DNA of 64,000 bases from assembly GCF_000255655.1 (NCBI RefSeq), contig NZ_JH636434.1:2251664-2315663 (forward strand), in the 5' to 3' direction. Each line of letters opens with the position of its first letter. Within the stretch, counting starts at the first letter, position 1. Shown one piece after another: positions 19,428 to 28,977 of the stretch. The DNA comes from Schlesneria paludicola DSM 18645. GTDB lineage: Bacteria; Planctomycetota; Planctomycetia; Planctomycetales; Planctomycetaceae. Below the pieces are notes generated by a model. That model was not told the origin of the DNA, ran no database searches, and saw only the letters and a program-made list of their open reading frames with translations. The position numbers were made by a program, and so were the translations under genes.

Positions 19428-20135
19428 TCATTCGGAGACTGTCGGGATGCTGTTTTCCAGAAGCCGTTGCTTGAGGACTTCACGGCCGCTCATGATGTGT
19501 TCCAGCATTGACGTACGGGCTCGCTCCGGGTCGTGCAACTTCAATGCATCGACGATTCGCTGATGTTCACTCGCCACGTTCATGTCCCGTGGCAATGACC
19601 CCATCGCAAAATCGTGACTCACTTGAGACAGCAATCGCAGGGAGTCAATGAGACTCGTCAGAAGTTGATTTCCGGCCGCACTCAAAATCGTTCCATGGAA
19701 AACTCGCTCCTCATCAATCAGTTCGCGATGGAGCTTCCAGACCTCTTTCGCGGATTCAATCTGAGGAATCTTCGTCTCAAGATTGTGATAGCGTCGGCAG
19801 GAATTTTCCAGAATTTTGAGCTGTGACTTGGTGATTCGCTCGGCGGCCCGCGCCGCAGCGTAGGGCTCGATCAGTTCTCGGAGATCGCACAAATTGGCAA
19901 ACTCTTCGGCGGTCAATTCCCGAACATAGGTTCCGCTTTGTGCACGACATTCGACCAGGCCCGCCTTTTCCAACTGGCCGAGTGCATGTTGCACAAGTGC
20001 CGGACTGACGCCGATTTCTTCCGCCAGCTTTCGGCGTGACAGCTTTTGCCCAGGCTCAAGCTCGCCACGTGAAAGCTTTTTGTGGATGTAATCGTACGTT
20101 GAATCCAGTTGTGAGCTTCTTGCCACTTGAGTCAT
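19428..20135 (-). CDS. GntR family regulator, FCD (FadR-type) subfamily
   Basis: About 235 residues. The N-terminal winged helix-turn-helix has the GntR pattern: LDSTYDYIHKKLSRGELEPGQ, then SRRKLAEEIGVSPALVQHAL and LEKAGLVECRAQSGTYVREL. The all-helical FCD domain follows, with DLRELIEPYAAARAAE, a metal/effector region FHGTILSAAGN and SEHQRIVDAL near the end. Such regulators usually bind short dyads and respond to carboxylates or sugar acids. The ATG at 20135 starts just before the wHTH; the frame is open to 20291. It is the natural candidate to bind the CTGGATATCCAG sites in the downstream block. Confidence 0.88.
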   Translation of the reverse strand: MTQVARSSQLDSTYDYIHKKLSRGELEPGQKLSRRKLAEEIGVSPALVQHALGQLEKAGLVECRAQSGTYVRELTAEEFANLCDLRELIEPYAAARAAERITKSQLKILENSCRRYHNLETKIPQIESAKEVWKLHRELIDEERVFHGTILSAAGNQLLTSLIDSLRLLSQVSHDFAMGSLPRDMNVASEHQRIVDALKLHDPERARTSMLEHIMSGREVLKQRLLENSIPTVSE

Positions 20136-20303
20136 CTTTTTCGTCGAGCGACCATCGGATCGGTTCAATTCGGCCCGACATGCGATGGAGAAGAGATCTC
20201 GCCCACAAGTGAAGCTGGGCCTAATGCAACAGCGTATCACGTCTGTTTGGACGGTGCCACCGGCACTTTGGTTGACGATCTGCTCAGACACGTGGCGTCC
20301 GAA

Positions 20304-22895
20304 TCAGACGCGGCGCAGAGCCTCCAGCACGGTCGGTGGCTCACCAACCGCGACAATTGTTCCGCCACTGGGGCCAGATCCCGGTCCCACATCAATGACC
20401 CAATCGGAAGCGGCGATCAATTCCAGATTGTGTTCAACGACGAGGACGGAGTGTCCTTCAGAGACCAATCGCTTCAGAACCCGAATCAGCAGCGCCACAT
20501 CCGCCGCATGAAGGCCCGATGTGGGTTCGTCGAGGACAAAAAGGGTGGTCTGCTTTTCAATCGTGGTCTTTGCCAGCTCAACCCCCAACTTGATGCGCTG
20601 TGACTCGCCGCCCGAGAGCGTGGAAGTCGATTGGCCCAGCTTCAAGTATCCGACCCCCAGTTCATTCAGCAGGTTGAGCGTCTTGGCCAGACGGGAAAAA
20701 TTCTCAAAAAAGAGGGCCGCATCGGCAAGGCTCAGATCCAGAACGTCGGCAACATTCAAGCCGCGATAACGGACCGAGAGTGTCGACGGCGAAAAACGGC
20801 GTCCATTGCAGTCTGGACACTTCGTTTCCCAATCCGAGAATCGTTTTTCATCCACCGGGAGTGTCCCTCGCCCTGTACACCGTGGGCATCGGGCCTCGGG
20901 AACCGCCAGGCTGAAACGTCTGGCATCGAAACCGCGTAGTCGCGATTCTTTTGTTCGTGCAAAGACTTGCCGGACACCGTCCCAAATTCCCGAGTACGTC
21001 GCCGGGCTGGAGCGTGAGGATCGTCCGAGCGGCGATTGATCGACTCGAATCAGCCGCATCAGAGCTTCAGTTCCGGACAGCGATTGAAATGGGCCCCCCT
21101 CGGGAATTCGTTCACCCAGTGCACGGCGTACTGCGGGAACCAGCGTCTGCATGATCAGCGACGACTTGCCAGAACCGCTGACACCCGTCACGCACACGAT
21201 CTGATTGAGCGGAATCTCGACATTCAACTCGCACAAGTTGTGCAGCGTCGCTCCGAGGAGCCGAATCGACGCCGCACCGGGCGGTGTACCGGGCAAGGAG
21301 GACGACGACGCCCCTCCAATCGAGGTCGTCGTCGATGGTGTCGCCCGCCCGTATTCGCTGGCCAGGAATGGCCCAGTGATCGACGCGGGGTTCTTGATCA
21401 GAGATTCCGGAGTTCCGACCGCCAGTACCGATCCGCCCAGCGGTCCGGCGCCCGGGCCGAGATCGATGACATAATCCGCGCTGCGAATCACATCAAGATC
21501 GTGCTCAACAAGCACCACGGTATTCCCCTCGTCTCGCAAGCGGTGCAGCGTCTGCAGCAATCGATGCGTATCGCGCACATGCAACCCGGCGGTTGGTTCA
21601 TCAAGGATGTAGCACACACCCGTTAGTTGGCCGCCCAGGCATGCCGCAAGCCTTGCCCGCTGGTATTCTCCCGCCGACAAGGAATCACTCGCCCGATCAA
21701 GTGTCACGTAGTCCAAACCGATTTCGATCAAATACTGCAGCCGAGTCGCGATCTCTGGCAGGAGGAATTGGGCGGCGGTTTTTACCACGGACGTACGAGT
21801 GTCATCCCCGTTGGCCTTCAGCGACTGATTGAAGTGGTCTCGCCATTCCTGGGTGATTGCGATGGCGCGTGCGGGTGCCATGGAACAGAAATCGGTGATA
21901 CTGACACCCCCGATCCGCACGGCGCGCGGCAACGGGCCCAGGCGAGTTCCCTCACATGTTTGGCAGATGTGTTCTGAACCATCCGGCTGTTCGACGGTTC
22001 CCAACCCCTGGCAGTCAAGGCAGGCTCCTGCGGGGCTGTTGAAGCTGAATGTGCGAGGCTCAAGCGTGGTGAAGCTAGTTCCGCACGTGTTGCAGGCCAG
22101 CCGACTGCTATAGAGGCGGTCTTCCCAGCCACCATCCACTTCATGACTGAGCACACATTGTCCGTGGCCCATTTGCAGTGCCAGATCGATCGATTCTTCG
22201 AGCCGACTTTCGATTCCCTCTTTCACGATCAGACGATCAACGACGACTTCGATGTTGTGAGGCGTTGATTTTGCGAGCTCGGGTGGCGCGGTGGCGTCGC
22301 AGACGACCCCATCGACGCGTGCCCTGACGAATCCGTCCTTGACAATCCGCGCGAACACGTCCGCGTGCGTTCCTGCACGCTCGCGAATGACGGGGGCCAG
22401 GATGATCACTTTTTTCCGATCTTCGGACCGAAGTGCCTGCGCAACGATGGCAGCGCGCGACTGCGCCGTAACAGGCTGATGGCACGTGGGACAGAACAAT
22501 TGTCCGGCCCGTGCGAATAACAACCGCAGATACTCGTGGATTTCCGAAGTCGTCGCGACGGTCGCCCGACGCCGGGCACCGCGGGCATACTGTTCCACAC
22601 ACAGAACCGGAGGAAGTCCATCGATCAGATCGACATCGGGCCGGTCGACCGCCTGCAGGAGTTCACGCGAATGGGCCGAGGTCGAGGACAAATACCGGTA
22701 GCGACCGTCGGCGAAAATCGTGTCAAATGCCAGCGAGCTTTTTCCGCTGCCACTGACGCCGGTAATGACGGTCAGGCTTCCCAGAGGGATTTCAACATGA
22801 ATATTGCGCAAATTGTGCGTCCGCGCACCAAGAACGCGAATCGCGGAGGGAGCATTGCTCGGGACTATCGTGTTGAGTTCCAATTGTGCGGCCAT
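20304..22895 (-). CDS. uvrA: UvrA-type excinuclease ABC subunit A
   Basis: 863 residues with two ABC modules. Module I: Walker A GVSGSGKSS near residue 48, signature LSAGEYQRARLA, Walker B YILDEPTAGLH. Module II: Walker A GVSGSGKSS, signature LSGGESQRIKLG, Walker B FVLDEPTSGLH. Zinc motifs are present as CNTC...CLDC...CQTC in module I and CPRC...CPDC in module II. A Cys-rich insert (FCPTCHQ) and the following domain resemble the UvrB-binding region. It is about 80-100 residues shorter than typical UvrA and the first signature is LSAGE instead of LSGGE, so it could be a UvrA paralogue. It is divergent from the folate gene. Confidence 0.88.
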   Translation of the reverse strand: MAAQLELNTIVPSNAPSAIRVLGARTHNLRNIHVEIPLGSLTVITGVSGSGKSSLAFDTIFADGRYRYLSSTSAHSRELLQAVDRPDVDLIDGLPPVLCVEQYARGARRRATVATTSEIHEYLRLLFARAGQLFCPTCHQPVTAQSRAAIVAQALRSEDRKKVIILAPVIRERAGTHADVFARIVKDGFVRARVDGVVCDATAPPELAKSTPHNIEVVVDRLIVKEGIESRLEESIDLALQMGHGQCVLSHEVDGGWEDRLYSSRLACNTCGTSFTTLEPRTFSFNSPAGACLDCQGLGTVEQPDGSEHICQTCEGTRLGPLPRAVRIGGVSITDFCSMAPARAIAITQEWRDHFNQSLKANGDDTRTSVVKTAAQFLLPEIATRLQYLIEIGLDYVTLDRASDSLSAGEYQRARLAACLGGQLTGVCYILDEPTAGLHVRDTHRLLQTLHRLRDEGNTVVLVEHDLDVIRSADYVIDLGPGAGPLGGSVLAVGTPESLIKNPASITGPFLASEYGRATPSTTTSIGGASSSSLPGTPPGAASIRLLGATLHNLCELNVEIPLNQIVCVTGVSGSGKSSLIMQTLVPAVRRALGERIPEGGPFQSLSGTEALMRLIRVDQSPLGRSSRSSPATYSGIWDGVRQVFARTKESRLRGFDARRFSLAVPEARCPRCTGRGTLPVDEKRFSDWETKCPDCNGRRFSPSTLSVRYRGLNVADVLDLSLADAALFFENFSRLAKTLNLLNELGVGYLKLGQSTSTLSGGESQRIKLGVELAKTTIEKQTTLFVLDEPTSGLHAADVALLIRVLKRLVSEGHSVLVVEHNLELIAASDWVIDVGPGSGPSGGTIVAVGEPPTVLEALRRV

Positions 22896-23020
22896 CGTCA
22901 GGGGTTCAAATACGAGAGAATGTCAGGTCCGTGGGGAAGCGTGTCAACGCTGCCGAGTCTACCGCATTTTGGAGTGAACCTGACGGTCGTCCGGGGGGCG
23001 ATGAATTTCATGATTGTTGA

Positions 23021-23049
23021 TTGGTCGCGTCCGGCTTCCGTGTTATCCT
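23021..23049 (+). promoter_or_regulatory. Putative promoter of cyclo-ligase gene
   Basis: TTGGTC (23021-23026), a 17-base spacer and TATCCT (23044-23049), about 50 bases before the ATG at 23098, within the divergent gap from uvrA. Confidence 0.35.
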
Positions 23050-23097
23050 GTCCTGATTCATGGGATTTCGTGATTTTTGCTGGAGCATTCGATACCG

Positions 23098-23706
23098 ATG
23101 ACCGCTGAACCCGTCGCCGATTCATCCGCGAGAAAACAACAGATTCGCGAACAGGCCCATGCCAATCGAAACGCCCAGGAAAACAAGGACGACCTCAGTC
23201 GGCAGATTGTGGCTCGGTGCATGGCGATGCCCGAATACCAAAATGCGAAGACTGTACTATTTTATATTGACGTCCGCAGCGAAGTTCGGACGCGGAACGA
23301 CCTGACAAATGCCTTGGCAGGCGGCAAGAAGATCATTGTGCCTTACTGCGTCGAAGGCGAGCTTGAGCTGTTCCATCTCGAGAACAATGATGAACTCGCG
23401 ATCGGGATGTACAAGATTCTCGAGCCGAAAGACGAGCTTCGATCGGTCGCGGCAAAAAAGGTCGATGTCAAAGAGATCGATCTCATCATCGTTCCAGGCG
23501 TTGCATTTGATCGACGTGGCGGTCGGACCGGACACGGTAAAGGGTACTACGACAAGCTTCTGGAACATGCCCGCCCAGACACGCCGCTCGTCGCCCTGGC
23601 ATTCGAATGTCAGATGTTCGACGAGATTCCCATGCAGGACCATGACGTCTACATGGACAAGGTCGTGACCGAGAAGGCCGTTTACGATGGCCTGGGTCGT
23701 CGCTAA
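23098..23706 (+). CDS. 5-formyltetrahydrofolate cyclo-ligase
   Basis: About 202 residues. The substrate/ATP-binding motif is at the C-terminal side, with IIVPGVAFDRRGGRTGHGKGYYDKLL, the hallmark of the family, preceded by VLFYIDVRSEVRT and KKIIVPYC. The enzyme converts 5-formyl-THF to 5,10-methenyl-THF with ATP, in the cytoplasm. The ATG at 23098 is chosen; a TTG at 23077 also opens the frame. It is followed after 29 bases by the H4MPT formyltransferase gene, which groups two one-carbon enzymes that use different cofactors. Confidence 0.9.
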   Translation: MTAEPVADSSARKQQIREQAHANRNAQENKDDLSRQIVARCMAMPEYQNAKTVLFYIDVRSEVRTRNDLTNALAGGKKIIVPYCVEGELELFHLENNDELAIGMYKILEPKDELRSVAAKKVDVKEIDLIIVPGVAFDRRGGRTGHGKGYYDKLLEHARPDTPLVALAFECQMFDEIPMQDHDVYMDKVVTEKAVYDGLGRR

Positions 23707-23735
23707 TTCTCAGACATTCCTTTTCGAGTTTTCCC

Positions 23736-24668
23736 GTGAGCACTTCGCCAACCCGCGCCGTTGTTGATGACACCTATGCTGAAGGCTTTCGCAGCATCTA
23801 CGCCGAAATCCTGATCACGGCACGCGATCGAACCTGGCTGGACCATGCCATTCAGGCCGCAACAGGGCATGCCTCGAGCAGTATCTTTTGCGAATGCGAA
23901 GCAGGCGTCGATCGTTACGTCGGGCCCGGCGGAGACGAGAAATTCGCGACTCCCGATGGACGTCCCGGCGCGATTGTGCAGTTTCATGTTCCCCGGTTCA
24001 AAAAGGACCGTGAAAAGCTGCTCGAGAAAGTGTTGCTGCATCGAATCAGCCAGAACATCCTGACCTGTCCGACTGCGGCCTGCTTCAATCTGCTCGACAC
24101 TGATCCGTATTTTAAACTGGGGCGCAAGATCGCCCTGTTCGGAGACGGACATCAGTTTCGAGCGGAACGACATGGCCGCAAGGTGTGGGTGATTCCAATC
24201 ATGGGTGGCGAATTCGTCCTTGATCGCCGTTTCGGATTTGCCGACGGGATCATGGGCGGGAACCTCTGGTTCTTCGCGGAATCGGTTGATGCGTCGCTGG
24301 CCGCGGCCGAACGTGGTGTCGCAGCGCTGGCGCGGGTTCCCGGCACGATCGCGCCTTTTCCTGGTGGAATTGCCGCAAGCGGGTCCAAGGCTGGCAGCGC
24401 GTATTCCTTTATGTTCGCGAGTACGAATCACCCGTTCTGCCCGACACTTCGAGAGACGCTTGGCGAGCAATCGCAGGTCCCCCCCGGGACGGAATCGATT
24501 ATGGAAATCATCATCAACGGCCGCGATCTGGCGACCGTTTCGGCCGCGACTCAGGCAATCATCGCCGCGACGGTGGATTCACCTGGTCTCACGAAGATCT
24601 CTGCCGGAAACTATGGCGGCCGCCTGGGAAAAAGCTTCATCTATCTTCGACCGGAACTGCACTCGTAG
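23736..24668 (+). CDS. ftr: Formylmethanofuran--tetrahydromethanopterin formyltransferase
   Basis: 310 residues with the Ftr pattern throughout: DDTYAEGFRSIYAEILITA at the N-terminus, GRPGAIVQFHVPRF, ILTCPTAACFNLLD, RKVWVIPIMGGEF, and PGGIAASGSKAGS, with a C-terminal SAGNYGGRLGKSFIYLR. It moves the formyl group between methanofuran and tetrahydromethanopterin in the H4MPT pathway of methylotrophs, methanogens and planctomycetes. The start is GTG at 23736. The other pathway genes (fhcABC, mch, mtdB/C, fae) are not in this window. Confidence 0.93.
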   Translation: MSTSPTRAVVDDTYAEGFRSIYAEILITARDRTWLDHAIQAATGHASSSIFCECEAGVDRYVGPGGDEKFATPDGRPGAIVQFHVPRFKKDREKLLEKVLLHRISQNILTCPTAACFNLLDTDPYFKLGRKIALFGDGHQFRAERHGRKVWVIPIMGGEFVLDRRFGFADGIMGGNLWFFAESVDASLAAAERGVAALARVPGTIAPFPGGIAASGSKAGSAYSFMFASTNHPFCPTLRETLGEQSQVPPGTESIMEIIINGRDLATVSAATQAIIAATVDSPGLTKISAGNYGGRLGKSFIYLRPELHS

Positions 24669-24727
24669 ACGGACGGTCGAACTGGCCGCGTCATGCCTCT
24701 GAACCTTTCGATCTGCATGAAACTTCA

Positions 24728-25684
24728 ATGGCCTCGATCAACAACCTCGGCAATTTGTTACCCATGTTGCGGTGCCCGGCATGCGGCGCCGCACTGGGAC
24801 TCGTTGCCGATTCGCTTGAATGCTCGGTGTGCCATTCGCGCGATCCGGTTGTCGACGACATCCCGCGATTCACACGCGATCAGCACCTGGCGAGTTTCGG
24901 TCGACAATGGAACAAGTACGAGGTCGCTCACGATGACGAGGATCGTGCGACGTTCCAGGCGAAGACGGGCACGTCTCTAAGTGATTTGATCGGGCTTCGG
25001 ATCCTCGACGCGGGTTGCGGCGGTGGCCGCTATAGCAAAGTATGCGGCGAAGCGGGTGCGACGGTGATCGGGGCCGATCATACGGCGGCCGTCTTGAAAG
25101 CCCGCGAGCTCTGTGCGCATCTACCGAGCGTGAACTTCGTGCAGGCCGATTTGAAGCAGCTACCATTCGCCCCTGCATCATTCGATTTTGTGTTTTCAAT
25201 CGGTGTGATGCATCACGACGCCGATACAAAGTCGGTGTTTGATGCCGTGGCCAAAATGGTGAAGCCGGGTGGGCGATACTCGGTTTGGCTCTATCGTCAA
25301 AACCAATGGTGGCAAGAAGGCATTAATGACGCGCTGCGTCAGCGCACGACCCGAATGGCACCGGAAAAACTGGAGCGTTGGTGCGAATGGGGGGCGTGGC
25401 TGGGAGGGCTGCCGGTCGTGAACAAGACGCTCAACAAAGTCGTCAACTTCAGCGCCCATCCGAATCACGAGAATCGCGTGTGTGACACATTCGACTGGTT
25501 CGCGCCGCAGTACCAGTATCATCATACCGTGGAGGAACTTTGCTCGTGGTTTGACGCAGCCGGGTTCGTGAACCTGCGCGTCCTGCCTCCGGAAAAATCG
25601 GGGCGTATGTATCGCTGGGTGTATGAGCACAATCTGTTGATCGGCAGCGGAGTGAATGTCACGGGCGAGAAGTCGGCAAACTGA
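24728..25684 (+). CDS. Class I SAM methyltransferase with N-terminal zinc ribbon
   Basis: 318 residues. The N-terminus carries a Trm112-like zinc ribbon (CPAC near residue 16, then CSVC). Motif I for SAM binding is LDAGCGGGRYSKV, followed by IGADHT and FDFVFSIGVMHH, and by the post-motif KPGGRYSVWLYR. The substrate is unknown; such proteins methylate small molecules, lipids or quinones. It starts 59 bases after ftr on the same strand and may be co-transcribed. Confidence 0.85.
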   Translation: MASINNLGNLLPMLRCPACGAALGLVADSLECSVCHSRDPVVDDIPRFTRDQHLASFGRQWNKYEVAHDDEDRATFQAKTGTSLSDLIGLRILDAGCGGGRYSKVCGEAGATVIGADHTAAVLKARELCAHLPSVNFVQADLKQLPFAPASFDFVFSIGVMHHDADTKSVFDAVAKMVKPGGRYSVWLYRQNQWWQEGINDALRQRTTRMAPEKLERWCEWGAWLGGLPVVNKTLNKVVNFSAHPNHENRVCDTFDWFAPQYQYHHTVEELCSWFDAAGFVNLRVLPPEKSGRMYRWVYEHNLLIGSGVNVTGEKSAN

Positions 25685-25834
25685 GCGTGCTCTTCTGGGG
25701 GGCCACACCGTTCAGCAGGGATTGACTGGTCCGAGCGTGCGGGTGTCTTTACGGCGTATTGATTTCATCGCCGAGTGTGGTGATGACGACCAAAATTCCC
25801 CTCGTTTCCGAGCTCGCGCCTGGTTGAAACAATG

Positions 25835-25889
25835 GAGTTGGCATAAGGGGGAGGGCATCTGGCGGAACCAGTCCCCTTTATGGCAACTC
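25835..25889. terminator. Compound hairpin between convergent genes
   Basis: GAGTTG (25835-25840) pairs with CAACTC (25884-25889). Inside, CATAA and GGGG pair with TTATG and CCCC around one mismatch and one bulge, and an inner CTGG-CGGAA-CCAG hairpin closes the loop. It sits between the stop codons at 25684 (+) and 25895 (-) and is likely a bidirectional terminator. Confidence 0.5.
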
Positions 25890-25894
25890 ACCGT

Positions 25895-27766
25895 TTAACC
25901 TGCCGCTCGTGAGAATCGCTCGAATAAGCGAGCGTAGTGGCCCGATTGTTCGATGAGTTCGTCGTGGGTCCCTCGTTCGATGATCCGCCCATGATCGAGA
26001 ACCAGTACCAGGTCCGCATGCCGGATCGTGCTGAGTCGATGCGCCACCACGAAGCTCGTGCGGCCGCGAAGAAGTTCTGCAAGCGCCGCCTGCAGGCGCT
26101 GCTCCGTTTTGACGTCGATGCTGCTGGTGGCCTCGTCCAAGATCAGTAGCCTCGGATCGGCGATCATGGCACGGGCAAAACAGATCATCTGCCGCTGCCC
26201 CAATGAAAGCCGAGTCCCTCGTTCACCGACCTGGGTGTCGAAGCCACGTGGCAGCTCTTCGATTAAATCAAGGCAATCGAGCTTTCGGCAGACCGCCTTG
26301 AGTTCATCATCGGTGGCCGCAGGTTGAGAGAAGCGAATGTTTTGGGCGACCGTTCCCTGGAACAAGAAGTTCTGCTGGAGGACTAATCCAAAATGGCGAT
26401 GCAACGACTCACTGCGGATCTGCTCCAGGCTTCGTCCATCAATCAGGATCGTTCCGGATTGCGGCAAATAGTACTTGGCGAGCAGATTCACGATCGATGT
26501 CTTACCGCTACCGGTGTGGCCAACCAGTGCCACGGTTTGTCCCGCTTCCGCCTTGAAGCTGATCTCTTTTAGCACCGGGCGTTCGGGATCGTAACCGAAA
26601 GTGACATTCACAAACTCAACTCGTCCACGGACGTCCCCGACATCGATCGCATCAGAAGCGTCTTTCCATTCGGGCTCTTGGTCGAGCAGTTCAAACAACC
26701 GCTCGGCGCCGGCCATCGCCGTCATCGCCTGATTGTACTGATTGCCCAGAATATTCAGAGGCGAAAAGAAGACGTTTGCCATGAAGAAGAAACCGACCAG
26801 GTCACCAACGTTCGTGTGACTGTTTCCATGCAGCACTCTCCAGCCACCAATTACGAGCAGAAGCGCAACGAAGATCTGCGTGTTCAGTTCGAGCAATGGA
26901 AGGAAAAGTCCATGTGCATGCTGGACGGCGGTATTGTACCGCGAATGATCGGTCACGAGATCGCCGAACATGCGCGCGTTCTCATCCTGGCGGACGAAGC
27001 CCTGCGTGACGCGGATGCCCAGAACCGATTCTGCCAATGTCGCCGTGATGCGGCTGAATGATTCTCGCATCTGCCGTAAGAGGTTGCTCAACTTGCTGTG
27101 AAAGTAGCGATTGATCCCCCACAGAATGGGCGCCAGTCCCAGCACGATCAGAAACAGAACCTTACCCAGCCACACCATGCAGGCCGCCGCGACCAGCATT
27201 TGTCCGAGTGCCACCAGGCTGACGAACATCACTTCCTGCACCCCCACGCGGACGTCTTCGATGTCGGAGATCATTCGACTGATGATCCGACCGACTTTCG
27301 TCTTGTGGAAATAGCTCATCGGCATTCGCTGCAGGTGGGCGAATACGGCATTTCGCAGGTCGAAGACGACGGCCTCACCGATTTCGAGCGCCAACCTTTG
27401 TCGGAAGTGCATCGTGATCTGCGTGAAAATCGCCAGCAATCCAAAGCCAATCGCGCCCCAGACGACACCTTCAACATCGCCGCGTTCGATTGGTCCGTGA
27501 ATGACCGATGCGAGAACCCAGGACAATGCCGGCAACTGAAATGCGCGCAATGCCCCCGCCACGAGCAACCAGTTTCGCTTGGCGGCGTAAGGCCGCATGT
27601 AGCCAATCATGCGTGAAATCAGGCGAAAATCGAGCGGCCGCGTCTCGAGGTGATCTTCATCACGCCGTGTGACCTTGGTGAGTTCCGCGCGATCGTTGTT
27701 GATCGCAGAGGGTTTGACGGAAACCGGCGTCGCAGCAGTCACAGATTGACTCACCTTAAAACTCAT
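25895..27766 (-). CDS. ABC transporter, fused permease and ATPase
   Basis: About 623 residues. A cytoplasmic N-terminus is followed by a six-helix ABC exporter domain (from about residue 70 to 350) and a nucleotide-binding domain. The latter has Walker A GHTGSGKTS, signature LSLGQRQ, Walker B LLILDEATSSID and the H-loop VVAHRLSTIRHAD. The organisation is that of MsbA/LmrA-type half exporters of lipids or drugs. A GTG lies directly before the ATG at 27766. It is divergent from hemQ. Confidence 0.92.
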   Translation of the reverse strand: MSFKVSQSVTAATPVSVKPSAINNDRAELTKVTRRDEDHLETRPLDFRLISRMIGYMRPYAAKRNWLLVAGALRAFQLPALSWVLASVIHGPIERGDVEGVVWGAIGFGLLAIFTQITMHFRQRLALEIGEAVVFDLRNAVFAHLQRMPMSYFHKTKVGRIISRMISDIEDVRVGVQEVMFVSLVALGQMLVAAACMVWLGKVLFLIVLGLAPILWGINRYFHSKLSNLLRQMRESFSRITATLAESVLGIRVTQGFVRQDENARMFGDLVTDHSRYNTAVQHAHGLFLPLLELNTQIFVALLLVIGGWRVLHGNSHTNVGDLVGFFFMANVFFSPLNILGNQYNQAMTAMAGAERLFELLDQEPEWKDASDAIDVGDVRGRVEFVNVTFGYDPERPVLKEISFKAEAGQTVALVGHTGSGKTSIVNLLAKYYLPQSGTILIDGRSLEQIRSESLHRHFGLVLQQNFLFQGTVAQNIRFSQPAATDDELKAVCRKLDCLDLIEELPRGFDTQVGERGTRLSLGQRQMICFARAMIADPRLLILDEATSSIDVKTEQRLQAALAELLRGRTSFVVAHRLSTIRHADLVLVLDHGRIIERGTHDELIEQSGHYARLFERFSRAAG

Positions 27767-28104
27767 CACGTCAGATCGATCGCAATCTCGGACCAGAACT
27801 CATGATGAGTTGTAGAATCGCTGTTTGTGATTTGGCAAGGTGAGGACGGTGACCATGACGTTTTATTGAGCCGGTCGAGTCGCGTGCCGCCGTGGCGAAC
27901 GGGCGGATCGCGTGGTACAAATCGGTCATCGTGCGACGCACCATTGACACCCATGTCGCATGGGAGGCTCGCGTAAACGTTCACGGGCCAGAGACGCCCC
28001 GATTCCCATTGATTTGCAACGGGATTTTCGAGTCCATCGATCGCGTTGATGAGCAGCATGCTGGTCATCCTGCCCATTTCTCTTTTTTGCTCAGAAAGAC
28101 TGCT
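27767..28104. other. Divergent gap between ABC exporter and hemQ
   Basis: About 340 bases between two divergent genes. The frame of HemQ is open back to 27892, but no ATG with a ribosome binding site and no family similarity supports that extension. It should hold both promoters. I see no clear promoter boxes or hairpin. Confidence 0.4.
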
Positions 28105-28950
28105 GTGAACCGTCCGCATCATCCCCCTGCATCACTGCCCGAACCATCCGTCAAACTTGCACAAGGCTGGCACTGCCTGCACATTTACTACCGCGTGGAT
28201 CAGGCGGCGCTTCGGCAGCTTTCTGAAAGCGATCTGGCCGAGGGCCGAGAATCGATCGTGCATTTGCTGGACCCTGAGCGGCCAGGAGCCCCCCAGCGAC
28301 TACAGACTTCGGTGGTCTCGGGCCATAAGGCCGATCTGAGCCTCATGATCATGGACACCGATCCCCTGTTGATCGATGGAGTTCGACAGGCCATTCGCGC
28401 ATCGAAACTGGGATGTGCGCTGCAGCCGACGTATTCGTTTGTCTCGATTACCGAAGTCTCTGAATATGTGCCAACGCTCGAACAGTACGGTGACAAGCTG
28501 CGCCGCGACGAAGGGATGTCGTTGGAAGATCCTGCCTATACCGCGAAGCTGAACGCCTACGGTCAGCGACTGCCCATGATGAATCGTCAGCGGCTGTGCC
28601 CTGATTTTCCGAACTGGCCGGTAACCTGCTTCTACCCGATGAACAAGATTCGACACCCGGCCGCCAACTGGTACATGGAACCGTTCAGCAGCCGATCGGC
28701 GATGATGTCCGAGCACGCGACAAGTGGAATCAAGTTCGCCGGACGCGTCAGCCAGTTGATTACGGCGTCGACGGGACTGGACGACTGGGAATGGGGCGTC
28801 ACGCTTTGGGGACGAAACCCTGAATACATCAAAGAAATCGTGTATACGATGCGGTTTGATACGGCGTCGGCGCGCTATGCCGAATTCGGACCGTTTTATT
28901 TGAGTTACATCAAGCCACCTGTAGATGCTCTGGATCATCTGCAGATTTAG
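28105..28950 (+). CDS. hemQ: Chlorite dismutase-family heme protein, HemQ-like
   Basis: About 281 residues from a GTG at 28105. The fold signatures are those of HemQ/ChdC: GWHCLHIYYRVD at the start, CFYPMNKIRHPAANWYM, then MMSEHATSGIKFAGRVSQL with the proximal His, DDWEWGVTLWG, and the end motif VYTMRFDTASARYAEFGPFYLSY. HemQ decarboxylates coproheme III to heme b with H2O2. GR in the usual H..xGR motif is replaced by GI here. The start is uncertain; no ATG occurs in frame nearby. Confidence 0.82.
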   Translation: MNRPHHPPASLPEPSVKLAQGWHCLHIYYRVDQAALRQLSESDLAEGRESIVHLLDPERPGAPQRLQTSVVSGHKADLSLMIMDTDPLLIDGVRQAIRASKLGCALQPTYSFVSITEVSEYVPTLEQYGDKLRRDEGMSLEDPAYTAKLNAYGQRLPMMNRQRLCPDFPNWPVTCFYPMNKIRHPAANWYMEPFSSRSAMMSEHATSGIKFAGRVSQLITASTGLDDWEWGVTLWGRNPEYIKEIVYTMRFDTASARYAEFGPFYLSYIKPPVDALDHLQI

Positions 28951-28977
28951 GGCGATGGTGTCAGTGGAACATTGTGG

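Noticed and set aside
23703..24470. 255-residue open frame on the minus strand over ftr
   Set aside because: Ftr matches its family throughout; antisense is a shadow.
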